64,000 nucleotides of DNA from Acidobacteriota bacterium (lineage in GTDB: Bacteria; Acidobacteriota; Vicinamibacteria; Marinacidobacterales; Marinacidobacteraceae): NCBI GenBank assembly GCA_022828085.1, contig JAJEIY010000036.1:62001-126000 (forward strand), written 5' to 3'. A program made the translations under genes and the position numbers. Positions 17,448 through 24,186 of the stretch are shown here, in pieces. Each line of letters starts with the position of its first letter. Position 1 is the stretch's first letter. The notes under the pieces were generated by a model. The model had not been told where the DNA came from and did no database searches. It saw only the letters and a program-made list of their open reading frames with translations.

Positions 17448-18551
17448 CTACGGGACGAGGATGCGGGTGTCGGCGACGGGCCAGTGGAGCCGGACGTCGT
17501 CGCCTTCCCGGGCCAGACTCTCGAACAGGGTGTTGCCGCGGGCGAGCAGCCGCGTTCCCCCGGTCAGCTCGAGTTCGATTTCGAGGCGGTCGCCCAGGAA
17601 GGAGATTCGCCGGACGGTGGCGCCGATCCGGTTGAAGCCGGGCGCCGCCGGCGGGTGTCCGATCTGAACGACCTCGGGCCGCATGGCGACGAGCACCTCG
17701 CCGGCCCCGCCGTCGGAACCGGCGGCGGCGGCCGCGGGGGCGGCGTCCCGATCCGCACGCAACACCGGGCCGCCGGGAAGCCGGAAGGTGTCCGGTTTGC
17801 CCTTCTCGGGGACCGCCGGAAGCAGGTTCATCTTGCCGACGAAACTGGCCACGAACGTGTTGGCCGGCCGGGTGTGGAGTTCGAGGGGCGTCCCGACCTG
17901 CTGGAGCCGGCCCTGGTTCAGGACGGCCACCCGGTCGGCGACCGTCAGCGCCTCTTCCTGATCGTGGGTGACCCAGACCGTCGTCGCTTCGAAGGACCGT
18001 TGCAAGCCGCGCAGGAGCGACCGCAGTTCACGCCGCAGCGTCTGGTCGAGGCTCGAGAGCGGTTCGTCCAGGAGCAGCACCTCCGGGCGGATGGCGAGCG
18101 CCCGGGCGACGGCCACCCGTTGCTGTTCCCCTCCCGAAATCTCGCGGGGATACCGGTCCGCGAGCTCCAGGAGGCCCACCCGCTCCAGCATCTCGTCGGC
18201 GAGGCCCGCCGCCTTGCCGCGGGACGCTCCCCGCCGTTCGGGACCGAACGCGACGTTCCTCCGGAGACTCAGGTGAGGGAAGAGGGCATAGCTCTGGAAG
18301 ACCATTCCCACGTTCCGGTTTTCGGGCGGCGCCTGATCCATCAGCTCGCCCCCGATCCAGACCTCTCCCGAGTCCGGTTCCAGGTGCCCGGCGATGCAGC
18401 GAAGGATGGTGGACTTGCCGGCCCCGCTGGAGCCGAGCAGGGCCATCAGTTCTCCCCGCCCCACCCGCAGCGTCACCCCCGACACCGATTCGGTCTCGCC
18501 GAAGCGTTTGCCGAGCCCTTCGAGGGCGAGCCCGGCGTCGCGTGGATTCAC
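17448..18551 (-). CDS. ABC importer ATPase (PotA/FbpC-type)
   Basis: ATP-binding subunit of a type I ABC importer, 367 residues. Walker A GSSGAGKST (40-48), Q-loop (VFQSYALFP, 85-92), signature ISGGEQQR (138-145), Walker B LLLDEP (159-164) and H-loop VTHDQ are intact. A C-terminal regulatory TOBE-like domain (about residues 235-367) groups it with spermidine/putrescine, iron or thiamine importers. Start is GTG overlapping the PrpD-like stop (GTGA). It is the last gene of a five-gene operon: permease, permease, binding protein, MmgE/PrpD protein, ATPase. Substrate is not predictable from the ATPase. Confidence 0.93.
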   Translation of the reverse strand: MNPRDAGLALEGLGKRFGETESVSGVTLRVGRGELMALLGSSGAGKSTILRCIAGHLEPDSGEVWIGGELMDQAPPENRNVGMVFQSYALFPHLSLRRNVAFGPERRGASRGKAAGLADEMLERVGLLELADRYPREISGGEQQRVAVARALAIRPEVLLLDEPLSSLDQTLRRELRSLLRGLQRSFEATTVWVTHDQEEALTVADRVAVLNQGRLQQVGTPLELHTRPANTFVASFVGKMNLLPAVPEKGKPDTFRLPGGPVLRADRDAAPAAAAAGSDGGAGEVLVAMRPEVVQIGHPPAAPGFNRIGATVRRISFLGDRLEIELELTGGTRLLARGNTLFESLAREGDDVRLHWPVADTRILVP

Positions 18552-20200
18552 GATCGTCCGAAGAGCGAGTCGGCTCCGGAGCCCGACCCGTCAGCCGCCT
18601 CTCCGGAGCCCGCGGGCTCTACGGCGGGAAGGACCGTCGGCGGCGGCTGCCCAGGCGCCGCTGGTGGTTCCTGGCCCAGAAAGCGGCGAACCGGCGCCGA
18701 ATAGGGGAACTGATGCGGGTCGCGCACGGCCGCGCCGCGGGTCAGGTTCGCGAAGCGGTCACGGATGGCCCCGGGTGGGGGAGGTGCGAAGGGAGGTCCG
18801 CTGGAGGCCGTCAGGTCGGGACCGGCCTTGGATCGGATGGTCACCTTCGCCCAACGGATGCGGCGGCTCGACGGTGCTCCCGCCTCGCCGAACTCGTGCG
18901 CCTGCACGGTGACCCGCTCGGCGAGCGTGAGCGTCGCCGGGGCCCGGAACCGCGGATAGTGGTCCGCGCTGAAGGGAACCCGCCGGTGGCGGGCTTCGAG
19001 CCACAGGGCGACCACCGTGGGTATGTGGCTCTGCATGGCGATCGGTCCGGTGTCCGGACGGGACCAGCCGGAGACGGTCGCCGAGAAGGGATAGGTCTCG
19101 ACCGTGATCGACGCGACGCTCTCCGGATCGATCCGGGGCAGCTTCTCGATGGCGGCCAGTACGGACTGCACGGCCCGCGACCCGGGGAACTTCTTGAGCG
19201 AGGTCGTGTGGATCGCCCTCGTCGCAGTGCGCGGATCGAAGGATGTGAGCCCCGGTTGGCGCGACCGGCGGGAGAGGGAGGGCGCGGGAAGCAGGCCGAT
19301 GGGATTCTTGATGCTGAGCGCCGTGGCCGCTCCGAGGAGTTGACCGAAGGCGCCGAAGAGCAGCTTCGCGCTCGTGCCGTCGCTGAACGCCCGGTATGGA
19401 TGCACCGGGGTGAGCGCACTGGCGCGCCGCATGCTTTGGGCGAGGTTCCGTGCGCCGACCCTCTCGAGGCGGCCGACCGCGGCCGCGGTCGCCACCGGGG
19501 CGAGCGCGCCCGGCGAATGAATGCCGGCCTCCTCCATCGCCGTCCCCACCGCGTCCCGGTGCCAGCTTCCGATGCCGCAGCCGACCACGATCGCATCGAG
19601 GAGTTCCCCCAGGGTGCGGTCACCCGCTTCGGCGGCCGCCACTGCGGCCGCGATGCACTCCGGCCCGGCATGCAGTTCCTGGGGATCTCCGACGACGCGA
19701 TTCCAGAGGATCGCGGACCAGATTCCCGCGGAGCGGCGGCCGGCCACCGGCCGCCAGAGGGTCACGGAGGGGGCGGACCCGCCCCGGAAGGAGTCGAGAA
19801 TGCTCTCCGCCTCGCCACCGGCCAGGAATGCGGGCAGCGGCTCCGCCGCGCCAATGGCGAGTACGTCGGTGAGCAGCGTCATGGCCACGCGCCGCTCGGT
19901 GCTCAGGAAGCGCGCGCTGGCGGCCCACTCCGCCGCGTCGCGAAGATCGTCCAGATGGGTTGCCCGGACGAGATTGATGGAATCGGGATCCACCTCCGCC
20001 GGATCCGGCGGCCCCGGCCGGCCTTCCGGCGGCAGCGGCTGCGGCCCGGTGATGCCGGCCCGGATCCATCCGCCGGCGAGGCGCTCCAGCCAGCTCCGGA
20101 ACCCGGCGGCGCGGGACCCCAGGGCGGCGGGATGCGGCATGAGACACCGGACGAGCGCATCCACGCTCTCCTGGGAAACGGGTGGGTCTTCGGAGGTCAT
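18548..20200 (-). CDS. MmgE/PrpD-family protein within ABC importer operon
   Basis: Product of 550 residues resembling the MmgE/PrpD (2-methylcitrate dehydratase) family: an all-helical first domain (AMTLLTDVLAIG; WSAILWNRVVGDP followed by a helical repeat of small residues) and a C-terminal lid-like domain with VASITVETYPF and the tyrosine/proline-rich segment near FSADHYPRFRAPATLTLAE. Family members dehydrate or isomerise tricarboxylates such as 2-methylcitrate or aconitate. The N-terminus and C-terminal Pro/Ala/Gly tail are longer than usual. ATG 20200 is 2 bp after the binding-protein stop and its stop overlaps the ATPase start, so it is firmly part of the importer operon. The similarity is partial and function is inferred. 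Confidence 0.75.
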   Translation of the reverse strand: MTSEDPPVSQESVDALVRCLMPHPAALGSRAAGFRSWLERLAGGWIRAGITGPQPLPPEGRPGPPDPAEVDPDSINLVRATHLDDLRDAAEWAASARFLSTERRVAMTLLTDVLAIGAAEPLPAFLAGGEAESILDSFRGGSAPSVTLWRPVAGRRSAGIWSAILWNRVVGDPQELHAGPECIAAAVAAAEAGDRTLGELLDAIVVGCGIGSWHRDAVGTAMEEAGIHSPGALAPVATAAAVGRLERVGARNLAQSMRRASALTPVHPYRAFSDGTSAKLLFGAFGQLLGAATALSIKNPIGLLPAPSLSRRSRQPGLTSFDPRTATRAIHTTSLKKFPGSRAVQSVLAAIEKLPRIDPESVASITVETYPFSATVSGWSRPDTGPIAMQSHIPTVVALWLEARHRRVPFSADHYPRFRAPATLTLAERVTVQAHEFGEAGAPSSRRIRWAKVTIRSKAGPDLTASSGPPFAPPPPGAIRDRFANLTRGAAVRDPHQFPYSAPVRRFLGQEPPAAPGQPPPTVLPAVEPAGSGEAADGSGSGADSLFGRS

Positions 20201-20202
20201 AA

Positions 20203-21258
20203 TCAGGGAATCATCTCGCGACGGAAACGGGTTGCCCACGATGGACGCAGATCCCCCAGGGTCACCATGTCGAGTCGCATGAGGGTGTCGGACGGCGGCA
20301 GGCCGGGGGGAAGCTCGGCGCCGCTCCGCGACGGGACCAACTGGAGTTCCCGGGCCGCCGTCTGCTGCGCCTCGGCGGAGAACATGTAGTCCGCGAACGC
20401 GCGCGCCAGTTCGGGGCGCCGGGTTCCGGTGACGATCTGTATTCCCTGGGGCAGGGCGATCGCGCCCTCGGCGGGGGCAGTCCATCCCACGGGCGCACCT
20501 TCGCTGGCAAGGTGTCGCGCCTGGGAGGGCAGTCCCAGTGTGAGCGAGGCTTCGCCCTGAGCGACCAATTGGTTGTTGGCGGGTCCGCTGGTGCCGTACA
20601 CCAGGACGTTGTCCCGGAGCCGGCCGAGTCGCCGGAATCCCGCATCGGCGTCGGTCTCGTCCCCCGCGTCGATGCGCGCCAGGGCGGCGACGGTGAGCGG
20701 GCCGAGCGTGCTCCCGAACCCGAACAGAGCGAGCCGACCCTCGAGAGCGGGATCTTCGAGCGCCGACCAGGAGGCGGGCGGGGAAGGGAAATGCTCGGTG
20801 TTGTAGAGAAACCCGACGGCGGAGGAGAACGTGGCCGGGAGAGCTCCCTGGCTGAACCAGGCATCCGGGTCGGCCCACGCGGCATTGGGGACCCGCAACT
20901 CCTCCGCCGGGAAGGCCTCCGGATCGAAGGGAGTTTCGACGAGCCCCTCGCGGGCGAGCAGCGCCGCTTCGCCCGCGTCGATCCAGAGGACATCGAGGGA
21001 CGGGTTGCCGGTCTCGACGCGCACCCGGGCCGCCTGGTCGGCGGACCGGAGCCCGACCGGGATGAGGTTGGCGCCCGTCGCCGCCTCGAACGGTCCGGCG
21101 AAGTAGTCCTCGAGGTCGGCGATGCGGCCGGGTGGGACCGCGATCACCAGGTCGTTTCCCGCAGGGCCGGCACATCCGGCGGGCAGGCTCGCCGCCACCA
21201 AGGCCAGCAGCAGGTGCGCGGCCGCCGGCGGCCTCGGGGGGCGTTTTCCGCAGGTCAT
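20203..21258 (-). CDS. ABC importer solute-binding lipoprotein
   Basis: Periplasmic binding protein (family 1 type: iron, thiamine or polyamine class) of 351 residues. The signal ends in a lipobox (ASLPAGC, near residue 29). Typical segments: VPPGRIADLEDYFAGPFEAATG, LDVLWIDAGEAALLAREGLV, FSSAVGFLYNTEHFP and a C-terminal ALPQGIQIVTGTRRPELARAF block followed by FADYMFSAEAQQ. ATG 21258 overlaps the stop of the upstream permease (TGATG). No tyrosine pair of classical ferric-binding proteins is evident by eye, so the ligand is left open. Confidence 0.9.
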   Translation of the reverse strand: MTCGKRPPRPPAAAHLLLALVAASLPAGCAGPAGNDLVIAVPPGRIADLEDYFAGPFEAATGANLIPVGLRSADQAARVRVETGNPSLDVLWIDAGEAALLAREGLVETPFDPEAFPAEELRVPNAAWADPDAWFSQGALPATFSSAVGFLYNTEHFPSPPASWSALEDPALEGRLALFGFGSTLGPLTVAALARIDAGDETDADAGFRRLGRLRDNVLVYGTSGPANNQLVAQGEASLTLGLPSQARHLASEGAPVGWTAPAEGAIALPQGIQIVTGTRRPELARAFADYMFSAEAQQTAARELQLVPSRSGAELPPGLPPSDTLMRLDMVTLGDLRPSWATRFRREMIP

Positions 21259-22106
21259 CGGTTCGGCTCGAGGGCGGGCGGGTCCGCCTGCCGGCCGCTT
21301 CCCGAGGAGGAGTCCCGGGTCTTGAGCGGGCCGGAAATCCGGTCCGTGAGCACGGCGGCGGCCACCGCGGCGGCGATGGTGAGGGTGCTCACCGCGGCCA
21401 CGGTCGGGTCCTGGTAGCGGTCCACGGCCTCGTAGATTGCCACCGGGAGCGTGACGGTCCGGCCGCTGGCCAGCAGCAAGGACAGCGCGAAGTTGCCGAA
21501 GGAGATCACGAAGGCGGACAACGCGCCGGCAACGATACCCGCGCGGGCGCTCGGCAGCGTCACGAGGAAGAGGGTGGCGAAGGGGCCGGCGCCCAGGCTG
21601 CGCGCCTGGTCCTCGAGCGCCGGATCGGTGGACTCGAGGGACGCGGCCACGCTGCGGACGACCCAGGGGATGGTGATGAGCAGGTGGGCGGCAACCAGGG
21701 GCAGGAGTGTCCCGGCGGTCTGGATGCCGGTGGCGTTCGCGAGCACGGCGGCGCTCGTCAGCACGCCGAGACCGAGGACGAGACCGGGGAGGCTGAGCGG
21801 GGAAAGGAGCACGGCGAGGAAGGCCTCGCGCCCCGGGAGCGAGCCCCGCGTGAGCGCGAGCGCCGCCGGGATGCCGGTGACGAGCGCCGCTCCCGTCGCG
21901 ACCGCTCCGAGCAGCAGGCTCGTGAAGAGGCCGGAAATGAGCCGCGGCTGGTCGGCGAGGCCCGCGTACCAGCGAAGACTCGCGCCGGACGGCGGGATTT
22001 CGAGCGCCGCCCCCGGGCTCACGGAATAGACGATGACCGCGAGGGGCGCCAGGAGGAGCACCGCGTAAGCGACGGCCGCGGCGGCTCCCAGCGCGATTCG
22101 CGGCAC
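21255..22106 (-). CDS. ABC importer permease (PotC-like)
   Basis: Membrane permease of 283 residues with about six transmembrane helices. The EAA-loop signature that contacts the ATPase is present as DQARSLGAGPFATLFLVTLP (about residues 169-188). It is the second permease of the operon, 9 bp after the first, and its stop overlaps the binding-protein start. A C-terminal hydrophilic tail of about 25 residues (Ser, Gly, Pro, Arg) is not part of the permease fold. Confidence 0.92.
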   Translation of the reverse strand: MPRIALGAAAAVAYAVLLLAPLAVIVYSVSPGAALEIPPSGASLRWYAGLADQPRLISGLFTSLLLGAVATGAALVTGIPAALALTRGSLPGREAFLAVLLSPLSLPGLVLGLGVLTSAAVLANATGIQTAGTLLPLVAAHLLITIPWVVRSVAASLESTDPALEDQARSLGAGPFATLFLVTLPSARAGIVAGALSAFVISFGNFALSLLLASGRTVTLPVAIYEAVDRYQDPTVAAVSTLTIAAAVAAAVLTDRISGPLKTRDSSSGSGRQADPPALEPNR

Positions 22107-22115
22107 GACTGGCTG

Positions 22116-22970
22116 CTAGGTCCCGAAGGTGCGCGCCGACCGGCGGCGGCTCAGAAGCGCCGCTCCGCCGAGGAGCGCCGAGGCGAAGAGGAGCAACACG
22201 ATGGAGGCGGCGGCCGCGGTGGGCCAGTCGAAGCTGATGGTGACCAGTTCGTAGATTTCCATGACGAAGGTGCGGGCCGCCGCTCCGCCGAGCAGGGCGG
22301 GGATGGCGTAGGCCGAGAGGCTTCCCACCAGGACGAAGCTCGCTCCGGCCAGGAAGCCGGGGAGGGTGAGGGGCACCACGACCGCAAGGAAGGTGCGCGC
22401 CGACGAAGCTCCCAGGCCGCGGGCGGCGGCGAGGAGGTCGGGGTCGATCCGGTCGAGGCTGGCCGCCAGCGCGAGGATCATGAACGGGAGAAACGACTCG
22501 GTCAGCGCGAGGAGCACCGCGGTCTCGGTGTGCAGGAGACCGGCGCGGGGAAGCGAGAGCGCCGCGAGCGTTTCTCCGACGAACCCCTGGCGGCCGAGGA
22601 TCAGCATCCAGCCGTAGGCGCGCACCACCACCGACATCAGGAGCGGGGAGACGATCAGCAGCGTCTGGATCCGGCGGGAGAGCCCCCGCGAGCGCGAAAG
22701 GAAGAGGGCGACCGGAAAACCGAGGAGCGTGACCAGCACCGTGGTGAGGAGCGACAGGCGGAGCGTCCGCAGGGCGACCGACGGATACGGAGCGCTCAGC
22801 AGTCCGGCGAAGGAATCGAGTTCCGGGCCCCCGGTGAGCGGCGCGACCGGGCCGGGGGGGTAGAGCGCCACCCGGAACAGCAGACCAATGGGCGCCGCGG
22901 CCACCACCGCCACCACGAGAAGGGCCGGCAGGAGCAGCAGACCAGCGACCCGTCGCCTGCTCCGGTCCAT
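22116..22970 (-). CDS. ABC importer permease (PotB-like)
   Basis: First gene of the importer operon; 284 residues with six predicted transmembrane helices and the EAA-loop AARGLGASSARTFLAVVVPL (about residues 182-201). It belongs to the PotB/FbpB-type half of binding-protein-dependent transport membrane proteins. Together with the next permease it should form the heterodimeric channel. Its start lies 30 bp from a REP-like repeat pair that fills the upstream intergenic region. Confidence 0.92.
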   Translation of the reverse strand: MDRSRRRVAGLLLLPALLVVAVVAAAPIGLLFRVALYPPGPVAPLTGGPELDSFAGLLSAPYPSVALRTLRLSLLTTVLVTLLGFPVALFLSRSRGLSRRIQTLLIVSPLLMSVVVRAYGWMLILGRQGFVGETLAALSLPRAGLLHTETAVLLALTESFLPFMILALAASLDRIDPDLLAAARGLGASSARTFLAVVVPLTLPGFLAGASFVLVGSLSAYAIPALLGGAAARTFVMEIYELVTISFDWPTAAAASIVLLLFASALLGGAALLSRRRSARTFGT

Positions 22971-22981
22971 GTGCGCGGCGA

Positions 22982-22987
22982 ATTCTA
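22982..22987 (-). promoter_or_regulatory. Possible -10 box of the ABC importer operon
   Basis: TAGAAT on the minus strand, five of six matches to TATAAT, is the only AT-rich -10-like sequence before the first permease. Transcription would start within a few bases of the ATG, giving a leaderless or nearly leaderless message. The expected -35 position falls inside the adjacent REP-like element and is not consensus, so support is weak. Confidence 0.25.
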
Positions 22988-22999
22988 TGGGCGGCCCTG

Positions 23000-23047
23000 G
23001 GAGCGCTGGTCTTCAGACCGGCATCGCGGCCAACGGCCGCGAAACTC
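23000..23047 (+). repeat. REP-like two-hairpin repeat, left arm of inverted pair
   Basis: A 48-bp unit: flank GGAGCGC, hairpin 1 (GGTCTTCAGACC core), CATC, hairpin 2 (GCGGCC loop AAC GGCCGC) and flank GAAACTC. An inverted copy of identical length lies at 23173-23220. Between the two, about 125 bp contains further hairpins (CGCGGG/CCCGCG near 23068-23081; TTGCCGTC at 23115-23122 with GACGGCAA at 23153-23160). The 343-bp gap 22971-23313 holds no gene that I can support; it is filled by this composite element. Confidence 0.9.
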
Positions 23048-23172
23048 CCGGCGCCATCGTGCCCCAACGCGGGGACCCGCGACGAGGATGGCAAAGCGAC
23101 ATACGCCCGGGCACTTGCCGTCGTTGCGCCATTCCGTTGGGCGGCAGCGCCAGACGGCAAGACGACGCTCTT

Positions 23173-23220
23173 GAGTTTCGCCCGCTGCGCGGGCGATGCC
23201 GGTGTGAACACCGGCGCTCC
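23173..23220 (-). repeat. REP-like two-hairpin repeat, right arm of inverted pair
   Basis: Inverted partner of 23000-23047. Flanks GGAGCGC, CATC and GAAACTC are identical, but both stems differ: hairpin 1 is GGTGTTCACACC instead of GGTCTTCAGACC, and hairpin 2 is GCCCGC/GCGGGC instead of GCGGCC/GGCCGC. Every stem change but one is matched on the opposite arm, so pairing is retained. Confidence 0.9.
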
Positions 23221-23313
23221 TCACCGTCCTCGTCGTCGGGCGGGTTGCATTCTCACAGCAACCGGCCGGCGCTCCTCGCCCACTCGCCTTAGACTCCCGC
23301 CGAGCGCAAACTG

Positions 23314-23673
23314 ATGAATCTCCGGAAGCTGGCGATACGGGCGGCCGTGCTGGCGCCGCTGGTGGCGGTGGCGGCAACGTTCTTCCTGAACGTCTGCCAC
23401 GTGATCTACGACTGCGGCTGCGTTTCCATCTGGAACGGCGGGGCGGCGTTCTGCAACATCCAGACGCCCGGCCCGCCCGACTGTCCCTTCTGCGCCCAGC
23501 CGAACGTGGCGTACGGCGCCCTCTACGGAACGTTCCTGGTGCAGGGTGTCCTCATGTTCGCTCCGGGTTCCCTCGGCCTCGGCATCCGGGCGTTGCTCGG
23601 GCTGGCCGCGTTTCCCCTGATCGTGGGCGTCACCGGGATCGTGCTGGGGCTCCAGGTCGGCTACTGGAGTTGA
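23314..23673 (+). CDS. Small Cys-rich membrane protein, unknown function
   Basis: Predicted protein of 119 residues. An N-terminal hydrophobic helix (about residues 8-28) is followed by a periplasmic-looking segment with six cysteines (C28, C34, C36, C47, C57 and C60 by eye, including CGC and CPFC) and then two hydrophobic helices (about 68-88 and 92-115). The CxC and CxxC spacing suggests disulfides or metal binding. I do not recognise the family. It is bracketed by REP-like repeats on both sides and precedes a cupin gene. The start ATG lacks a strong Shine-Dalgarno sequence. Protein-like composition and clean fit between the repeats support it being real. Confidence 0.65.
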   Translation: MNLRKLAIRAAVLAPLVAVAATFFLNVCHVIYDCGCVSIWNGGAAFCNIQTPGPPDCPFCAQPNVAYGALYGTFLVQGVLMFAPGSLGLGIRALLGLAAFPLIVGVTGIVLGLQVGYWS

Positions 23674-23690
23674 TTCGCGGGGGAGCGATG

Positions 23691-23737
23691 GCGCTCCGCG
23701 GTAGCGGAGCGGGGCCGGTCTGAAGACCGGCGTTCCC
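23691..23737 (-). repeat. REP-like two-hairpin repeat copy
   Basis: Read on the minus strand: GGGAACGCCGGTCTTCAGAC then CGGC and a second hairpin, CGCTCCGC/GCGGAGCG with a TACC loop. Same two-hairpin plan as the other copies; it lies between the Cys-rich membrane gene and the cupin gene, just after the former's stop codon, where it could also end or stabilise the transcript. Confidence 0.85.
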
Positions 23738-23782
23738 GGATATCATCGGAAGCCGCCCCCGGGGGCGGGAAGGGAACGTCCC

Positions 23783-24166
23783 GTGTCAGCGAGAGATCAA
23801 GTACGTCACATCCGCTGGGAAGCCATGGAGAAGGAGCGCCTGAGCGACCAGCTCAGCCGCCGGATCATCACTGCGGACCGGGCCATGCTCACCCATGTCT
23901 ACCTGGACAAGGGTGCGGTGGTTCCGATGCACTCGCACGACAACGAGCAGATCACCTATGTGATCAGCGGCGTGCTCCGGTTCTGGATCGAAGACGAGGA
24001 TTCGGAGCCGATCGACGTGAAGGCCGGAGAGGTGCTGGTCCTTCCCTCGTGGGTCCCGCACAAGGCGATCGCGCTGGAAGACACCCTGGACGTGGACATC
24101 TTCACGCCGCCGCGGCAGGACTGGCTGGACGGAACCGACGACTACCTGCGGGGCGGAGGCGATTGA
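23783..24166 (+). CDS. Cupin-domain protein
   Basis: Small single-domain cupin of 127 residues. Motif 1 reads MHSHDNEQITYVISG and motif 2 GEVLVLPSWVPHKA, providing the His, His, Glu and His ligands typical of metal-binding cupins. Such proteins act as small isomerases, dioxygenases or sensors. The listed start is GTG; an ATG at residue 15 (MEKERLS) is an alternative. It sits 20 bp before a membrane-anchored hydrolase gene. Confidence 0.88.
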   Translation: MSARDQVRHIRWEAMEKERLSDQLSRRIITADRAMLTHVYLDKGAVVPMHSHDNEQITYVISGVLRFWIEDEDSEPIDVKAGEVLVLPSWVPHKAIALEDTLDVDIFTPPRQDWLDGTDDYLRGGGD

Positions 24167-24186
24167 GCGGTTCCCGGAGCTGACCA

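Noticed and set aside
21132..23174. A 680-residue plus-strand open frame opposite the permeases
   Set aside because: Antisense artefact of GC-rich DNA: Glu/Arg/Gly/His-biased, no domain, and the opposite strand encodes clear permeases.
20203..23211. A 1002-residue minus-strand open frame covering the importer permeases
   Set aside because: Only the last 351 codons (binding protein) are real; the rest lies over two permeases in another frame with Arg/Pro-rich composition.
23000..23220. Possible CRISPR array in the repeat region
   Set aside because: Repeats are inverted, palindromic and only two, with no regular spacers and no cas genes.
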